Source: Strongylocentrotus droebachiensis (taxonomy: Eukaryota > Echinodermata > Echinoidea > Camarodonta > Strongylocentrotidae). From it: a stretch of 64,000 nt of DNA. Below the pieces are notes generated by a model. That model was not told the DNA's origin and did not search any database. It was given only the letters and a program-made list of their open reading frames with translations. The stretch is taken from positions 1 through 64,000 of the forward strand of contig JAVYIG010007493.1 in the NCBI GenBank assembly GCA_035222895.1, written 5' to 3'. Below, in pieces: positions 12,096 to 23,890 of this stretch; the first letter of the stretch is position 1, and every line of letters begins with the position of its first letter. A program made the position numbers and the translations under genes.

Positions 12096-13734
12096 TAGCA
12101 ATATAGAAAAGATAGTTAGGGGGGGGGGGGTAAGTGTGAATACTGAATACTGGCGTGGCGCATACAAAACAATCCTTTGAACAAAACAGGAAGAAACGAT
12201 GAAATATAAGGAGTGAACAAGATAAAGCCCTAAAGCAGGTTAGCGTTTTCTGCAAAAATGAATGTCATTATGTGTAAGGACAAGTCACGTATAATGAGAA
12301 GTCATTTCTTGTGGAAATTGAATTACAGATGATGAGAAGTTTGTACTTGATCAAACAAGTTGTCTGACACCTGCAAAATTCTTAGCCCAAGTTGCTGAAC
12401 TACCGGTAGCTTCATTGTAATTACATTGACATCCATCCTGTGCAATGTATAGTGCTTGTCGGACTGATTGACAGTCGTAAGTTATTAGATAGAGGGTTAT
12501 AGACTTTTCCTTTCACTTCACTTCCTCTATTCTTCCTTACGTTAGGTCTTTTGTGATTCCACATTCATCTGTCATTGTGTCAATGATAACCGAATATGGT
12601 AGAAGCGGAGCCCATTGTGACGTGTTATGACGTAGTCTCTTAGTTCCAGCCTATCACGGCCGGCCATGACAGTAGAGAAAAGAAGGAAAGAGTTGTTTTC
12701 TTTCATACCACTTGTCGGGGGGATACAAGTCATGCAAACAATCAGTTGTAATGTCATCGGTGGTTTATTTACCTAATGGCGTAGGCCTATATCCCAGAAT
12801 ATGGCTGAAAAACCGACAGGGGTATCCAACAGAAGCTTCGACAGAAAAGATCATTATTTTGTGTCTTTGGTACCGTATTGCAGGATTGATAAAAGGATAG
12901 TGTCGTTGAACATGTTGGAAAGACGGAATACCAAATCAACGTGACCATGCAAGGGAGAAATGTTTGACATAAACATGGGAATACAATAACAAATGGAGAG
13001 ATATGGTCACAAAGGAAACATATAAACAAGAATTAAAACTGTGTAAACATCTTAGAAAATGTCACAGTATATAGGATTACGCTTTGTTCTGACGCATTAT
13101 CCTCAGATAAATTATGTTATGCACAATCACTGATCAGTAAGCAATTTGTTTTATATGATACAAGCAAACAAACAAACAAACATATTTCATTACCATCATG
13201 AACGTTAAAAACTGAATTCGGTTATTATAATTTACTTATTTTTATGGTAACTACAGCCTATTTTGAAGGAATATAAGAGGAACAAACTGTCATCCGGTCG
13301 GCGGCAGACTAGAAAATCTACTTGTTGACAAAGAGCCAACAGGCTTCTGAAGACAAGTCAGAGATCTTGAATCAGAGCATCCGCCTTGTCATGGTTAATG
13401 AGAGGCGCGGTCAAACACGTTTGATTTCAAAGCAACCGCAAGTCTTGTTTAGGAAGGATATCAAATTTTAACCTCCGAATTGAATCAGAAACTGATGATG
13501 GGTTAATTGCTATTTCTTGTACACCTGCACAATTGGGGCGTTGGACATGGGCGTTGGGAAACAAAGGTAACCATGGTTATTGTATAACGTAAGTGGCACG
13601 TGGGTTTAGTGTTCTATATATACAAAACAAAGAACGAGTGAGTTATTGGATTAAAGCGATCAGAAAGATATTTATTGGATTTGAGAATGAACACTTTATG
13701 ACAGAATGAAAAATTATTTGCTAGATTTGTATTT
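12096..13734. other. Intergenic, nothing recognised
   Basis: A poly-G run at 12120-12130 and unremarkable AT-rich sequence. The short open frames on both strands show no similarity I recognise and no splice context. Confidence 0.6.
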
Positions 13735-13870
13735 TTTATTCATTTATTTATTTCTGATATTTATACAGGGTGGCACATCACCAGTTTGATGGTCATCCGC
13801 GGGGCCCTGTTTGGTAGGGATAAAACAAATAACAGCAGCAAAAACAATATAGATAAATACACAAGCATAT
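13735..13870 (-). mobile_element. Possible retroelement 3' end
   Basis: ATTTATTTATTT, then CAGGGTGGCACATCACCAG and GCGGGGCCCTG, resembles the 3' tail of a non-LTR element inserted on the minus strand (simple tail followed by a short GC-rich body). A related layout occurs at 31684. Family not identified; this is a weak call. Confidence 0.3.
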
Positions 13871-14453
13871 AAACAGGTAAAATACAAATTAATTGGTATC
13901 CTCATGAAATAACTGATGATTCAAAACTTTTCTTTGAGCATTTACAAGAAACATGTGAATCGAATTTTCAATTTAATTTAAATAAACAAAACATTTTTGA
14001 AAAAAAAATAAAAAAATAAAATAGATGCATGGTAGCCACGTATTTAAAAGAAAGAAAAAACTCATAAAAACGTAAATTTGTTATAATTTGATATAGCTTA
14101 TAACACATAGGATACCAACATTAGTATATATTCATATTTACATTAAATTTCTCTTTAATCAATACATTTAAATTGTTCATAAGATAGCCACTGAAAATGG
14201 ATACATTACATGTATGAATACATGATATCACGTTAACCATGTCAACCAAATTTAATAATTTTGCAAATAATAAACCAAGAATTACCAAGAACCTTTGTTG
14301 TTTCGTCGTAGTATATAGGGGACTTTCCTCAGTGTAGAAAGGCCATAGGGATGGGTAGAGTATCTATCTGCCTATATCCTGTTCCCGTACATGCAGATAT
14401 ATAAGTGATATTTGCCCATGGATTGGGGTTCACACTAAATTCTTTGGAAGGAG
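13871..14453. other. Intergenic, nothing recognised
   Basis: AT-rich with A-runs; no coding or repeat family signal that I can support. Confidence 0.6.
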
Positions 14454-14577
14454 CAGGCGCGGATCTACGGGGGGGGTTTAGGGGGTTTAAACCCCCCCTT
14501 GGGCGGCCCCCCCCAAAAAAAAAAAAAAAAAAAAGGGAAAAAAAAGAGAAAAAAAAAAAAAGAAAGAAAGAAAGAAG

Positions 14578-14665
14578 AACGCACGCTGGAGAGAAACCCT
14601 TTCAAGTGCAAATATTGTGAGAAGATATTCAACTCATCTGGTAACTTAACCAAACACATGATAAC
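14578..14665 (+). pseudogene. Broken C2H2 zinc-finger fragment
   Basis: One frame gives the linker THAGEKPF and the next gives PFKCKYCEKIFNSSGNLTKH. Together these are the classic HTGEKPF linker plus a C-x2-C-x12-H finger, but one extra base after the TTT codon of EKPF shifts the frame, and the final H-x3-H histidine is replaced (HMITL). A single dead finger with no neighbours implies a captured or degraded piece of a zinc-finger gene inside the repeat element. Confidence 0.6.
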
Positions 14666-14681
14666 TCTGGATATAACTGTG

Positions 14682-15026
14682 TATTTAACTGTTACTTGAT
14701 TTAAAAAGACGTTATCATGCACTGCTTTTTATGGTCTCCATTGTGTTAATAGATGCCAGGAAAACATCACTTACGGGGTTCAAATAAACACCCCAAAAAA
14801 AATCGGCTCGCCGCTTCGCGGCTCGTGGACGATGCTCCGCATCGTCATTATTTTATTTAACTGTTACTTGATTTAAAAAGACGTTATCATGCACTGCTTT
14901 TTATGGTCTCCATTGTGTTAATAGATGCCAGGAAAACATCACTTACGGGGTTCAAATAAACACCCACAAAAAAATCGGCTCGCCGCTTCGCGGCTCGTGG
15001 ACGATGCTCCGCATCGTCATTATTTT
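14682..15026. repeat. 172-bp tandem duplication
   Basis: 14682-14853 and 14854-15026 are almost identical; the only difference I see is one inserted base in CCCCA versus CCCACA. Each copy ends in a GC-rich block with the hairpins CCGCTTCGCGG and GACGATGCTCCGCATCGTC. The near identity means a recent duplication or a local assembly duplication. Confidence 0.9.
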
Positions 15027-15376
15027 GGTCAAACCCCCCCCTTAGCAAAAAGCTAGATCCGCCCCTGAGGAGGATAGATTTAACTTTGTAGAGTATTAAA
15101 ACAGAAATCTAGATCAAGACTTTAGGCGCCCATGTACCATGTATCGAGCCCTATCAAGGAAAATCAGCTCTATAATTAATTCCGTCCGACAAAAAAAAAA
15201 AAAATTATTTTAATCACTCCATAAATAACACTTGTCTGGGATAATAGGTTGTTGTCACCTCGACAAGTGTCACTGGTACCTTACCAAGAGAGGGCGACAT
15301 GCAAAATCAGATCACAAATACACAATCCAAACGTTCACACGTGTTGATACTGAATAGCGCGTGTTGATTGCTCAAC

Positions 15377-18300
15377 ATGACCGACCCCGATATTGCTGCA
15401 GAAATGGAGGAAGACAGTTTCGATGACTTGGACTCCGATGAGGAGGTATGTAGTAAATCTTTTCCATATTGAGAACTGAATTAGGGAATACCACTCATCT
15501 TTTTTGTCTATAACCCTGCGAATTTGAACGGACCAATTCACTTCTATTCTAACATCAGCGGTCCCACTAGCAAAGATTCGTGTCGTGCAAATGACAGAGA
15601 GTGCGGAGCCCGAGCTTCCTGGCCGGGAGCTGCGGCTTAGCCTGTCATCCCGCAGCTCCGCTGTCTTGTAATTAAAAACAATTTAACATTTGGTAAGTCA
15701 TTGGAATGGCTTAGTGGCTTCTCCACTTTATTTCTGGTACAATGTTATCGTAAATTATGAAACGATTCAATCCCTCATAACATAAATTAAAGGGTCAAAC
15801 TCAAAGTCAATGTCTTCTTTCCAATTCCAGTTTCTAGTCCTTGCTGCTTCATCATCATGAACTTAGACCTAGTTTTAAGTGCATTTGCCAGGAGGATATA
15901 ACAATGAAAAATAAGAAGAGGGAAAGAAAGGAGAATTATGGGAGGATATGAAAAAAGGAGAATTGGACTAGGCCTAGGCCTAGACAGCTAGACCTAACAC
16001 AATTAAATAAAGGGGAAGGAGAAGTAAAATAAAAATAAGAAATGAGAATGGAAAGAAGGAGGAGGGTAAAGAGATGACGATTTTTAAAATGTGAATAATT
16101 AGGGGAAGGAGAAGAAGATGATGAGAGACAAACAAACATTATAAACTCGGCTGTCCTGTCACGTGACAAATATTGGTTCTGTAAACATTAAGCATGCAAT
16201 GATAAACGGGGGAATTTCGTTTATTTATTGTATCCTTTGTCTCTTTCAGCTGCAAGCAGCATTCAGCCGAGGTGATTTAAAACCAGGACTTAACATCGAG
16301 GCCAGGGCAAAGAGAGTGTACATAAATGATGAGGTAAAGAGGCAAAGTTTTGAATTGGTACCTAATTTTTTGTTTCATCACCAAATTTTCATTTTTAGGT
16401 CTGTGGAAGATTTTGAAAACAAATTATCTTTGTTTTTATTTGTACAGCTACCATTATAAGGATTTCTCCAACTTGATTTTAAATATTAGAGCACTATTAC
16501 AGTTGATTTCATGTATGATTCTGGGTGTACGTTTTCTGGGGTCTTCTTGAATCTTCTAGAGATCTTTTAGAATTTTGAGAATGAATCCCCATCTACATAT
16601 GTTCAACTATTTTCACAATTTTTACATTGAATTTTATTACCAATTAGCAAGACATGAAAGTTCTGTAAGGGCTCACATATTTGTAATTTGTAAGGGTTCC
16701 TTTATTTTTGATTCCTTTCATTCTCAATATCCTCCCCCACCCCCTTCCAATACAGCAAGGATTAAAGGATAGACTAACAGACTTCAAGAAAGACCTGGCA
16801 TGGCTTGAGAGGTTAGACGTGACCTGTGGTCCTGTAAGGATACCGGGGGAGACAGATCCTAAAGCAGATGAGGAGAACAAGGATGAAGTACATGATGACT
16901 TCAAGAGGGAATTAAGAATGTAAGGCTTCTGAAGACTACAACAGTCGGAGGTTAAAAATCTTGTACAGATATGTACAGTACAAATTTGAATATGAGATTC
17001 TTTGAAGGAGTATTTCACAAAGTGACAGCTTCAATTGATTTTGATCTTTTTTCTTTTTTTTCAGTTTCAAGTTTTTTATTTCTGCATTTTCCATAAACAA
17101 TAACAAAAATAACAATGAATACATTTTAGCAATATAATGATAAGTAATACAAGTAGTAATTCATATAAATAAATAAATATAAATAATCAATAGTACAATT
17201 AATCGTATTTGAAAAGAAAGAAAAGGGGGAGAATGCAGAAGACCGATATCGTAAGCAGAGCTTGAAATGATACCGGCCTTACAAAAGAAGGAGAGGAGAC
17301 AGGAAGAAAGAGCGGGTGAAGAGAGTGCTGTGCAAAGTGAAGAGTGCACTGCGCGAGCTCCTCAATCTATCAAAATAATTTCCTTTTTATATACAAATAA
17401 ACAATGAATATTAAAACAAAATACATGTAGTATATTATGACCAGAATCTAATTTTCATACCTTATCAATAAATATTCTTTCATCTTCACTTTAAAGGAAA
17501 CAAGTTGGTTGATTAGTTAAAGTAAACAGAGATCAAACCTAAATGTGTTTTAAAAAATAGAAATAAGGTGCAGGGAATGAAATTCTAGGCATAGGCATAC
17601 TCCATTCAGTGTGGAGATTGGAACTGAAATGTACTACTTTCACAGACATGACCTGTTATTGTAAATCAGAACTTTTTGTAATTATTAATGAATGGAACTT
17701 TTGTAACTAACATGTAATTTGTGTTTATGTATAACTTTATATATCCAGCTATGTTGTAGTTGTTGTTTAGAAGATTATTATTATTATTATTCTTTATTTC
17801 TCATCATTCTTGTACAGTACTTTTTGCTATTTTGTCTCGCTTAACCAATTTTCTACTCGCATCATATCTGGATGCAGAAATTTCAATAGATGCACACTTG
17901 TTGTGCATAACATTTAGAAGACATTTCTTTACTTGTATATCTTTTTCATCGATGATGGTCTACATTGGTTTCCTCTGACAGATATCGTCAAGCCCAAGCA
18001 GCCGTACTTGATGCGCTACCTAAGTTACAAGCTCTGAATATACCCACAAAGAGACCAGAAGACTTCTTTGCTGAGATGGCTAAATCAGATGATCATATGA
18101 GAAAGGTACATTGTAGACTCAAAACTACTTTAATTCTATTTACACGTATATAGAATTATAGATTTTTTTATTAAGGGAGCACTGTGTATATTGGTAAACA
18201 TTCTTGACTCTTTTATTTCATGATTGATGCAATACATCCTTGGACCAATCCTTGATCAGGGCTTACATCTTTGGACAAAGTGTTTTACCATTGTTCGTCC

Positions 18301-21300
18301 CTCTCAATCCAGGTGCAGATGGGTGCCTGGTAATACTGGGTTGAGAATACTGGGTTGAGAATACTGGGTTAATAATAACAATAGCAATAATAATCATAAT
18401 TATTTGAATTTATAAATTGTTCTCATAAAGCTTGATACATCAACGACAATTGAATTGAATAGCCCGTTTAAAGCAGTGGAGAGATATTTTTAATCATCAG
18501 AATGGAAGTTTAACAATCTTGGATGGCGTAAAAATTATTTCTGTGAAATGACATTTTGTTGTTGTTGTTGAAATTGTTTGCTTAATTGTTTTGAATGTTT
18601 CATATTATTGTACTATGTTTCTTGTACTATTGTAATGCTGGTGGGAAGCATATTTCCACATTGTGGATGTGGACGAAAAAAATCAATATCATAGAATAGT
18701 CCTCATGGAGAGCAGTATTGAAAGTGGGGAGGCAATAAACCATGTTATTATCATTATTGTTCAATTTTTGCCAATTGGTTACTCTATTATTTAAAAAATC
18801 TTAATCTTGTTTTGTTGGTGCTTTATTACAGATCCGAGAGAAGCTGATTGCGAAGCAGCTATCCATGGAAAGATCAGAGAAAGCAAAGAAACTTCGGGAA
18901 CTCAGAAAGTTTGGCAAAAAGGTACTGACAAATTATATACTTCATAGTTTGATGCAGTGTTTCCTGACAATTGTAGAAATATTTAAAAGACTCCATTACA
19001 TTTGAAAACAAATGAAGATATAATATTATGGAATTAATCTGACCGATCAAAGCCTGATTTTTTTTGTGAATTTTTAATTTTTGTTATGATTTATTTTCTT
19101 AAAAAATGGATAGTCCTTGAGATCAGTTTAAATCTGGTTTAAAATTAGGGGCTTGAGGTGCTGTTTTTTTTTTTTTTTTTGTATTTCGGCACCTCGCTTC
19201 GCTCCGATTTTAAAACTTTATTTTTAAAACTCTCCCCATCACCCTTGGACTGATCATTCATTTCAAATATCATATATATCCTATCTTGCTATATTTTTGT
19301 TGGTAATAGTTTTGCAATCCATCTAGCCCATATAATTTCTGTATAATTATGATGATGATATGTTTGTGGGACTTATCAAGTATGGAGAATTTTGTACAGT
19401 TTCCCCTCCCGGCACATTCCATCTTCTCTTGAATGTCTGGGGATGAATGGTATATTTGTAAAAGATAATTTGACAGTTTGCATTTTGTGGAGACCAGCCC
19501 TTGATAGGTCAATGGCCTCTGTTCGGCTCCACCACAGTCTCAAGAATTAATTCTAGGTGCTCTAAATTCTTTAAATATTGTTATGCTATTTTCTTGTTTT
19601 GTTGTGTTAATCAGATATTGTATGTAAATTGTTATGTTTTTTATGAGAAGTGGAAATAAATGAAATGAAATATGAAATTAAATATGAAATGAAATGATAT
19701 TGGTGTGCATTTTAACTAAAAGTTTTTTTACATTCCATGTTTAGGTTCAACAAGAGGTCTTGGTGAAAAGGCAGAAAGAAAAGAGGGACTTGGCAGATTC
19801 TGTAAAGAAATTCAAGAAAGGTAGGATCAAATTTTGTTATTTTATTTGAGTACAGTAATAGTGGCCTACAATATTTTCAACTGCTGATATCCATTTGAGA
19901 TTGTAAAAGCATTGTCTTGTAAAATCTGTTGTTCTACCTGTTTGAAGCCAGAAGGACCTTAAAGAAAGAGTAGAGTTCTGGGAAGAGGTGAAAAATAATT
20001 TGTGAGCGTTATCATTGTATTATGCAAGTGTGGAAGAACATTAGATAAAAAAAGGTTCCCTGAAAAGCATGGCTCCATAAATGCCTTAATATTCTAAATA
20101 TGGCATGTAACATCATACAAATCTGACAGATTTTTATGCCATATGTACTTGTTTTCCCGGATTCCAGAACCTTGCAATACACACCAATACTTATATGCTA
20201 GATGATCAACCTTTTCTGATCGATTCCACAACAATTCTTTCACAATGCAATCGCATGACCAGAACTCAACTTTGTCTTTAACTCTGTATTAAAGTATTTG
20301 ACATGTGCCCCTTCAGACTCTATCACAGATTATTTATAGTTGTATCAATCAATGTTTATAGTATTGTATTCATTATGCATTAGTGATTAATGTTTAAATG
20401 GTTTTGTTCAACTTTCAGGTCACTCAAAGGATCTTGGTTTTCTGGAAGGCAAGCCAAAAGGAGGAGCAAACTCGAAACAAGACAAAGCAGCAGCTAAACT
20501 AGGGTATGACGTATTGCTTGTTCAATTCTTATCAAGTCTGTAGCTTGTACCTTGACAAAGCCATTAAAGGGATAGTTGAGTTCTGTTTTCAGACCGCAAA
20601 TGCCTTCAAAGTGCATGGTTATTGCACTTATTCTTATCTATGATATTTCTAGTGCCCTTATAGGACCTAAGATTGCTTTGTAGGTAATTTAAGACCCCAA
20701 AATGTGTGAAATTTAGCCAATACAATCATACCGATTCAGCTCCACTTAAAAAAAAAATATGGTGACCGTTAATTAATTATTTAATTAAAAATAACAATAC
20801 ATGGGCCGGCTGGTTGTGCGTAATATAACCAACACAAAAATTCCAACAAAAAGTTTTGTTTTTTCAACGGCTTTTTCAAATTATCTAATATTTGTGGTGG
20901 TACACATGTATAGAAATTGTTATATTTATGGATATTTCAGCAGTCTCTGAACCCATTTTGATCAAACAAAGATGATTTTTTTCATTTGAATTGTATGTTC
21001 TTTCAAATTTGGCACTCAGTATTTCATTATCTCACAACAAAATTATTTTGTGTAGTGCCCTCTGCAAGACTGCAACAGAACTCAACTATCCCTTTAAAAA
21101 AAATGTTGAATTTACTCAGATTCCTTAGTGACTTGACTGCTAGTTGTGCATATCATGTTTCATTTACTGTAAACTCTGTTATTTTCTTTTGATTAATTTT
21201 TCACGCTGAGCCACCCCAAAACATATTCGAAGGTTCTTAAATTAGCGTTGCACGCAATTCAGCATGTTCAGAACAGCCCAAGAAGTCATGCTTATATTTC

Positions 21301-23156
21301 GCAAGTTCTGAAATTCGCACCTGCAGATCCTAGTGCAAAATCTGTGAAAATAAATGTACCACAAATATTTTGGCGTTTACAGTAGTGCAGAAACTGCTGT
21401 GCATTATTCAATATACCGATGTTCTCCAATTAATAACATAATATAAACAAATCAAGAACAAACTACACAACTTTACAGAATTAACATTGAAATTGGAAGT
21501 ATGGGTACTGGTAGATAATGCACACACCTCCCATCTCCTTTGTCTAAAGCCATGCAGCATATTGTAATTCAAGAAGAGAGATTACAAGACCTCAAACAAT
21601 TAAGTTTGTGATCTGATTAATGTGTATATCGGTATCGGCTCCATCAGAAATGGTTCAAACTAAATTTAGATTTCGTTGATATTTTTTCTAAATAAGTCAG
21701 ACCTCTAGGAACCTTAGAATCGCTCATTCACTGATCATTGATGTTTGTTACACACAAGCAAAGGAATAAAGATGGAAATGGATGGAACTGCTTGCAAATT
21801 TTTTGATATCTCCATGCATTCATTTTGCTGTGGGGTTCATACTTGCAAATTTGACCAACGACATGGTGTTGTATTTACAGACCCAACATGAAGAGGAAAG
21901 CGAAGAACACCAAGTTTGGATATGGCGGGAAGCACAAGGGAAGCAAGATCAACTCCAAGCAGAGTGCTAGGGAGGATGAGGATCACTTTAGTATTAAGAG
22001 AAACAGATCAGATGTCGCCAAACACCAGGTGAGACCGCACATAGCTGCATTACTATCCTGGCTGTGTATTAAAAACTGTTCTATTGATTCTCAACATTTC
22101 AAACACCATTTGAGTTCACTCAAAATCGGTACTTCAGTGATAATTGATGACACCTAAATAGCAGCAAAAACCAATCTTTTCAACTTTCTAGTACTTATCT
22201 ATAAAGGTGCAGGTAAATTGTGTGGACGAAGTTGATTAACTTTCTTCATTTACCTCTGAAACCAACCTAACACAACCTACATGTACATCTTAAATTCTCA
22301 AGTTCATTCTTACAGAAAAAGAAAAAGGCTCGTAAAAAAACATTACTTCTGTGACAGACTTCAACCTTTCTTTTTTTAAAGTACACTGTAGGGTAAATAT
22401 AAATGAGAATCTGTGTTTGTGAGAAGTAATACATTTGATCGGGTGAATGACAGGTTCTGAGTAGGTACAACTCACTTAAAGGGATCGCATAACAATGTTA
22501 AATCTGAGATACACGGCCCTACGTGTTATCAGTGTCTGTGATATGGTGTAATATTGAAGCCCTAAAAAAATCGCGCTTCAAAATGATCAAGAAGTGCCTC
22601 AAAAAAGTAAAAATCTTTGAGTGACCGGTTTTACCATACTCGTTTTCCCCAATAGACTGTAGTGTTATAAAAACCGTTAGGCAAACGGTTTTCAAAATTT
22701 GTAATTCCAATCATAAATATCTTGATAATCAGACAAGCGATCGGCTTGTAAAAGTCACAGGGTTCCTGACTGTCCTAAAGGTTTATAATTATCATTGCAG
22801 CATTTTGTTTCAGAATCTGAGACAAAGTTACCGGATCCCTTTAAAGCTCCACTACACTACTGATAGCTACTTGCTTCCTCTATATAGCAAAAAATGCCTA
22901 ATCAGTGCCTGTTGGTCCCCCATGATCCTCTGTACTTATTTTAAATGAGAGTTGATTTAATGAGATAACCACATATCAGTGACCTTGCAGGGAGGTCTAA
23001 TCCCCCCTGGCCAAACTAGTACAGATGAGCCTTACGTTCATTTTTATTTTTTTATCTTAACAGAAACAATTTGGAGGAAAGCAGAAGAAAGGAAACACCA
23101 AACCGAAGAGACTAGGAAAAGGAAAGAGACAGAAACTCAAATCAAGAAAGAAATAA
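15377..23156 (+). CDS. EBNA1BP2: EBP2 / EBNA1BP2, nucleolar rRNA-processing factor
   Basis: Coding exons: 15377-15445, 16250-16333, 16756-16919, 17982-18105, 18832-18921, 19745-19820, 20419-20503, 21881-22028, 23064-23156 (933 nt, 310 aa plus stop; human EBP2 is about 306 aa). Every junction is GT..AG with continuous frame. The start gives an acidic MTDPDIAAEMEEDSFDD. The EBP2 core follows: LKPGLN (near 33-38), the RLTDFKKDLAWLERLDVT region (near 57-74), IYRQAQAAVLDALPKLQ (106-122), TKRPEDFFAEMAKSDDHM and a Lys/Arg-rich helix (148-200). The C-terminus holds KFGYGGKHKGSK and a GKGKRQKLKSRKK tail typical of nucleolar targeting. EBP2 is an essential assembly factor of the 60S pre-ribosome acting in 27S pre-rRNA processing; in yeast it works with Brx1 and Rrs1. 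The name reflects human binding to viral EBNA1, which is irrelevant here. No key part is missing. Confidence 0.95.
17062..17345 (-). mobile_element. Possible LINE 3' end in EBP2 intron 3
   Basis: Starts TTTCAAGTTTTTTATTTC, the inverse of an AATAAAAAACTTGAAA tail seen on many LINE 3' ends, then A-rich sequence and a GAAAGGGGGAGAATG purine block. No ORF remains. The rest of intron 3 shows nothing else. Confidence 0.35.
18330..18372 (+). repeat. Short tandem repeat in EBP2 intron 4
   Basis: Three units of AATACTGGGTTGAG-type, followed by (AAT)-rich sequence. Only a local slippage repeat. Confidence 0.8.
19959..20281. mobile_element. TTAA-flanked MITE, family C copy 1 (EBP2 intron 6)
   Basis: TTAA at both edges, with inverted ends AAGAAAGAGTAGAGTTCTGG and CCAGAACTCAACTTTGTCTT. 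The shared interior contains CACAATGCAATCGCATGACC near the right end. No ORF. Confidence 0.75.
20564..21097. mobile_element. TTAA-flanked MITE, family C copy 2 (EBP2 intron 7)
   Basis: TTAA then AGGGATAGTTGAGTTCTG; the right end CAGAACTCAACTATCCCT then TTAA is the exact inverse. At 534 bp it is the longest copy and has a partly different interior from the other family C copies, so it may be a subfamily. Confidence 0.8.
21098..21880. other. Remainder of EBP2 intron 7
   Basis: AT-rich, no repeat family or RNA gene recognised. I looked for C/D-box signals (RUGAUGA, CUGA), since ribosome-biogenesis genes can host snoRNAs, and found no convincing pair. Confidence 0.5.
22476..22844 (-). mobile_element. 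TTAA-flanked MITE, family A copy 1 (EBP2 intron 8)
   Basis: TTAA-AGGGATCGCATAACAATG on the left and TTACCGGATCCCT-TTAA on the right. The interior matches copies at 42480, 48588 and 51625, including GTTATCAGTGTCTGTGATAT and AGCGATTTTTTTAGGGC in the opposite orientation. Its right TTAA is shared with the next element. Confidence 0.85.
22841..23040. mobile_element. TTAA-flanked MITE, family D copy 1 (EBP2 intron 8)
   Basis: Begins at the same TTAA that closes family A copy 1, then AGCTCCACTACAC, CTCTATATAGC, CCCCATGATCCTCT and CCAAACTAGTACAGA, the order seen at 28573 and 59398. Its right end is degraded (GAGCCTTACG). It finishes within about 25 bases of the exon 9 acceptor. Confidence 0.75.
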
Positions 23157-23249
23157 TGGACTGTGCATCACTCTTTATAAGTTTTAATTTATCTAACCGT
23201 GCTGCTAAAAAAGGTTATTTCTCCATATTTCTGATATGCTGGGAACATA

Positions 23250-23394
23250 CAGTGGAACCTCAGTACTAAGAATTCTGTTATAACAAGGTGATTGTGCTGG
23301 TCCCAGCTCTTTACATTATCATGTTGGTTTTTTACCCCAATATAACAAGGTAATTTCCTCGGTCCAAGTACCTTGTTATAACGAGTTTCCATTG
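23250..23394. mobile_element. pogo/Tigger-like MITE in EBP2 3' flank
   Basis: Flanked by TA on both sides. The left end CAGTGGAACCTCAGTACTAA and the right end TTATAACGAGTTTCCATTG have the layout of pogo/Tigger inverted ends, with internal GTTATAACAAGG motifs on both arms. It starts 93 bases after the stop codon, so it is probably part of the EBP2 3' UTR. Confidence 0.65.
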
Positions 23395-23636
23395 TATTAG
23401 GCCATGTTTCCTAGAACGGATTCCTAGTACTCCATAAAGAGTAGGGGATTTTACATGAAAGTGTGAATCCTGCATTAACATATGAATTTTGTCTTCTCAA
23501 AAAAGCTTCATGAATATGTTACTCTATGCCGAAGCTAATCTTGAGCTCTGGTATGGGAATAGTATTTCAAAAGAACTTGGCTATAAATCATGCTGGATTG
23601 TTTACCCTGCAGTGAATTGATTGTTTGAACCAGTAA

Positions 23637-23642
23637 AATAAA
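23637..23642 (+). terminator. Candidate EBP2 poly(A) signal
   Basis: First AATAAA after the stop codon, 480 bases downstream. Another is near 23680. Neither is proven. Confidence 0.35.
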
Positions 23643-23699
23643 AACAAAGTCACAAAAACTTGCTGGAAATAATCTTCAATAAAAACCACAACTCTAATG

Positions 23700-23890
23700 T
23701 GCACATAGTGACCTGTATTAAGCACATGGTGTCGGGCCTACTTATCTTGATTTCCTTATCATTCTATGCTCATTACTCAGCCCCTGACACATTTAATTTA
23801 TATGTAATCTTGAACATTCAGTGTAAGTTTTGTTGGATTCTGGTGAGAATTTACTTTCTATCATTACAAGAACTCAAGCTTATTTTTAAA
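23700..23890. mobile_element. Family C MITE fragment
   Basis: CACATGGTGTCGGGCCTACT, CTATGCTCATTACTCAGCC and AATCTTGAACATTCAGTGTA recur in the same order in the copy at 47722-48112. The left portion and TTAA ends are missing. Confidence 0.6.

Larger units (their letters stand above)
14454..15066. mobile_element. Composite CAG..CTG element with inner duplication and zinc-finger fragment
   Basis: The left end CAGGCGCGGATCTA and the right end TAGATCCGCCCCTG are inverted copies with one mismatch, and AGGAG flanks both sides (14449-14453, 15067-15071). CAG..CTG termini suggest a hAT-type element, but the 5-bp flank is shorter than the usual 8-bp hAT duplication. Inside are a G/C-homopolymer block, an A-rich tract, a broken C2H2 finger and a tandem duplication. 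No transposase is present. Confidence 0.6.

Noticed and set aside
14405..14722. Lys-rich and Phe-rich open frames near the composite repeat
   Set aside because: They arise from A and C homopolymers; only the broken zinc finger within has protein character.
15600..15660. GC-rich inverted repeat GGGAGCTGCGG..CCGCAGCTCC in EBP2 intron 1 as an RNA gene
   Set aside because: A short hairpin without any box motifs or further structure; insufficient for a call.
22519..22710. A 63-codon frame (MELQILKTV...) that recurs almost unchanged at 51775
   Set aside because: It looked like a conserved small gene but both copies lie inside family A MITEs, and the frame is broken in the copies at 42480 and 48588.
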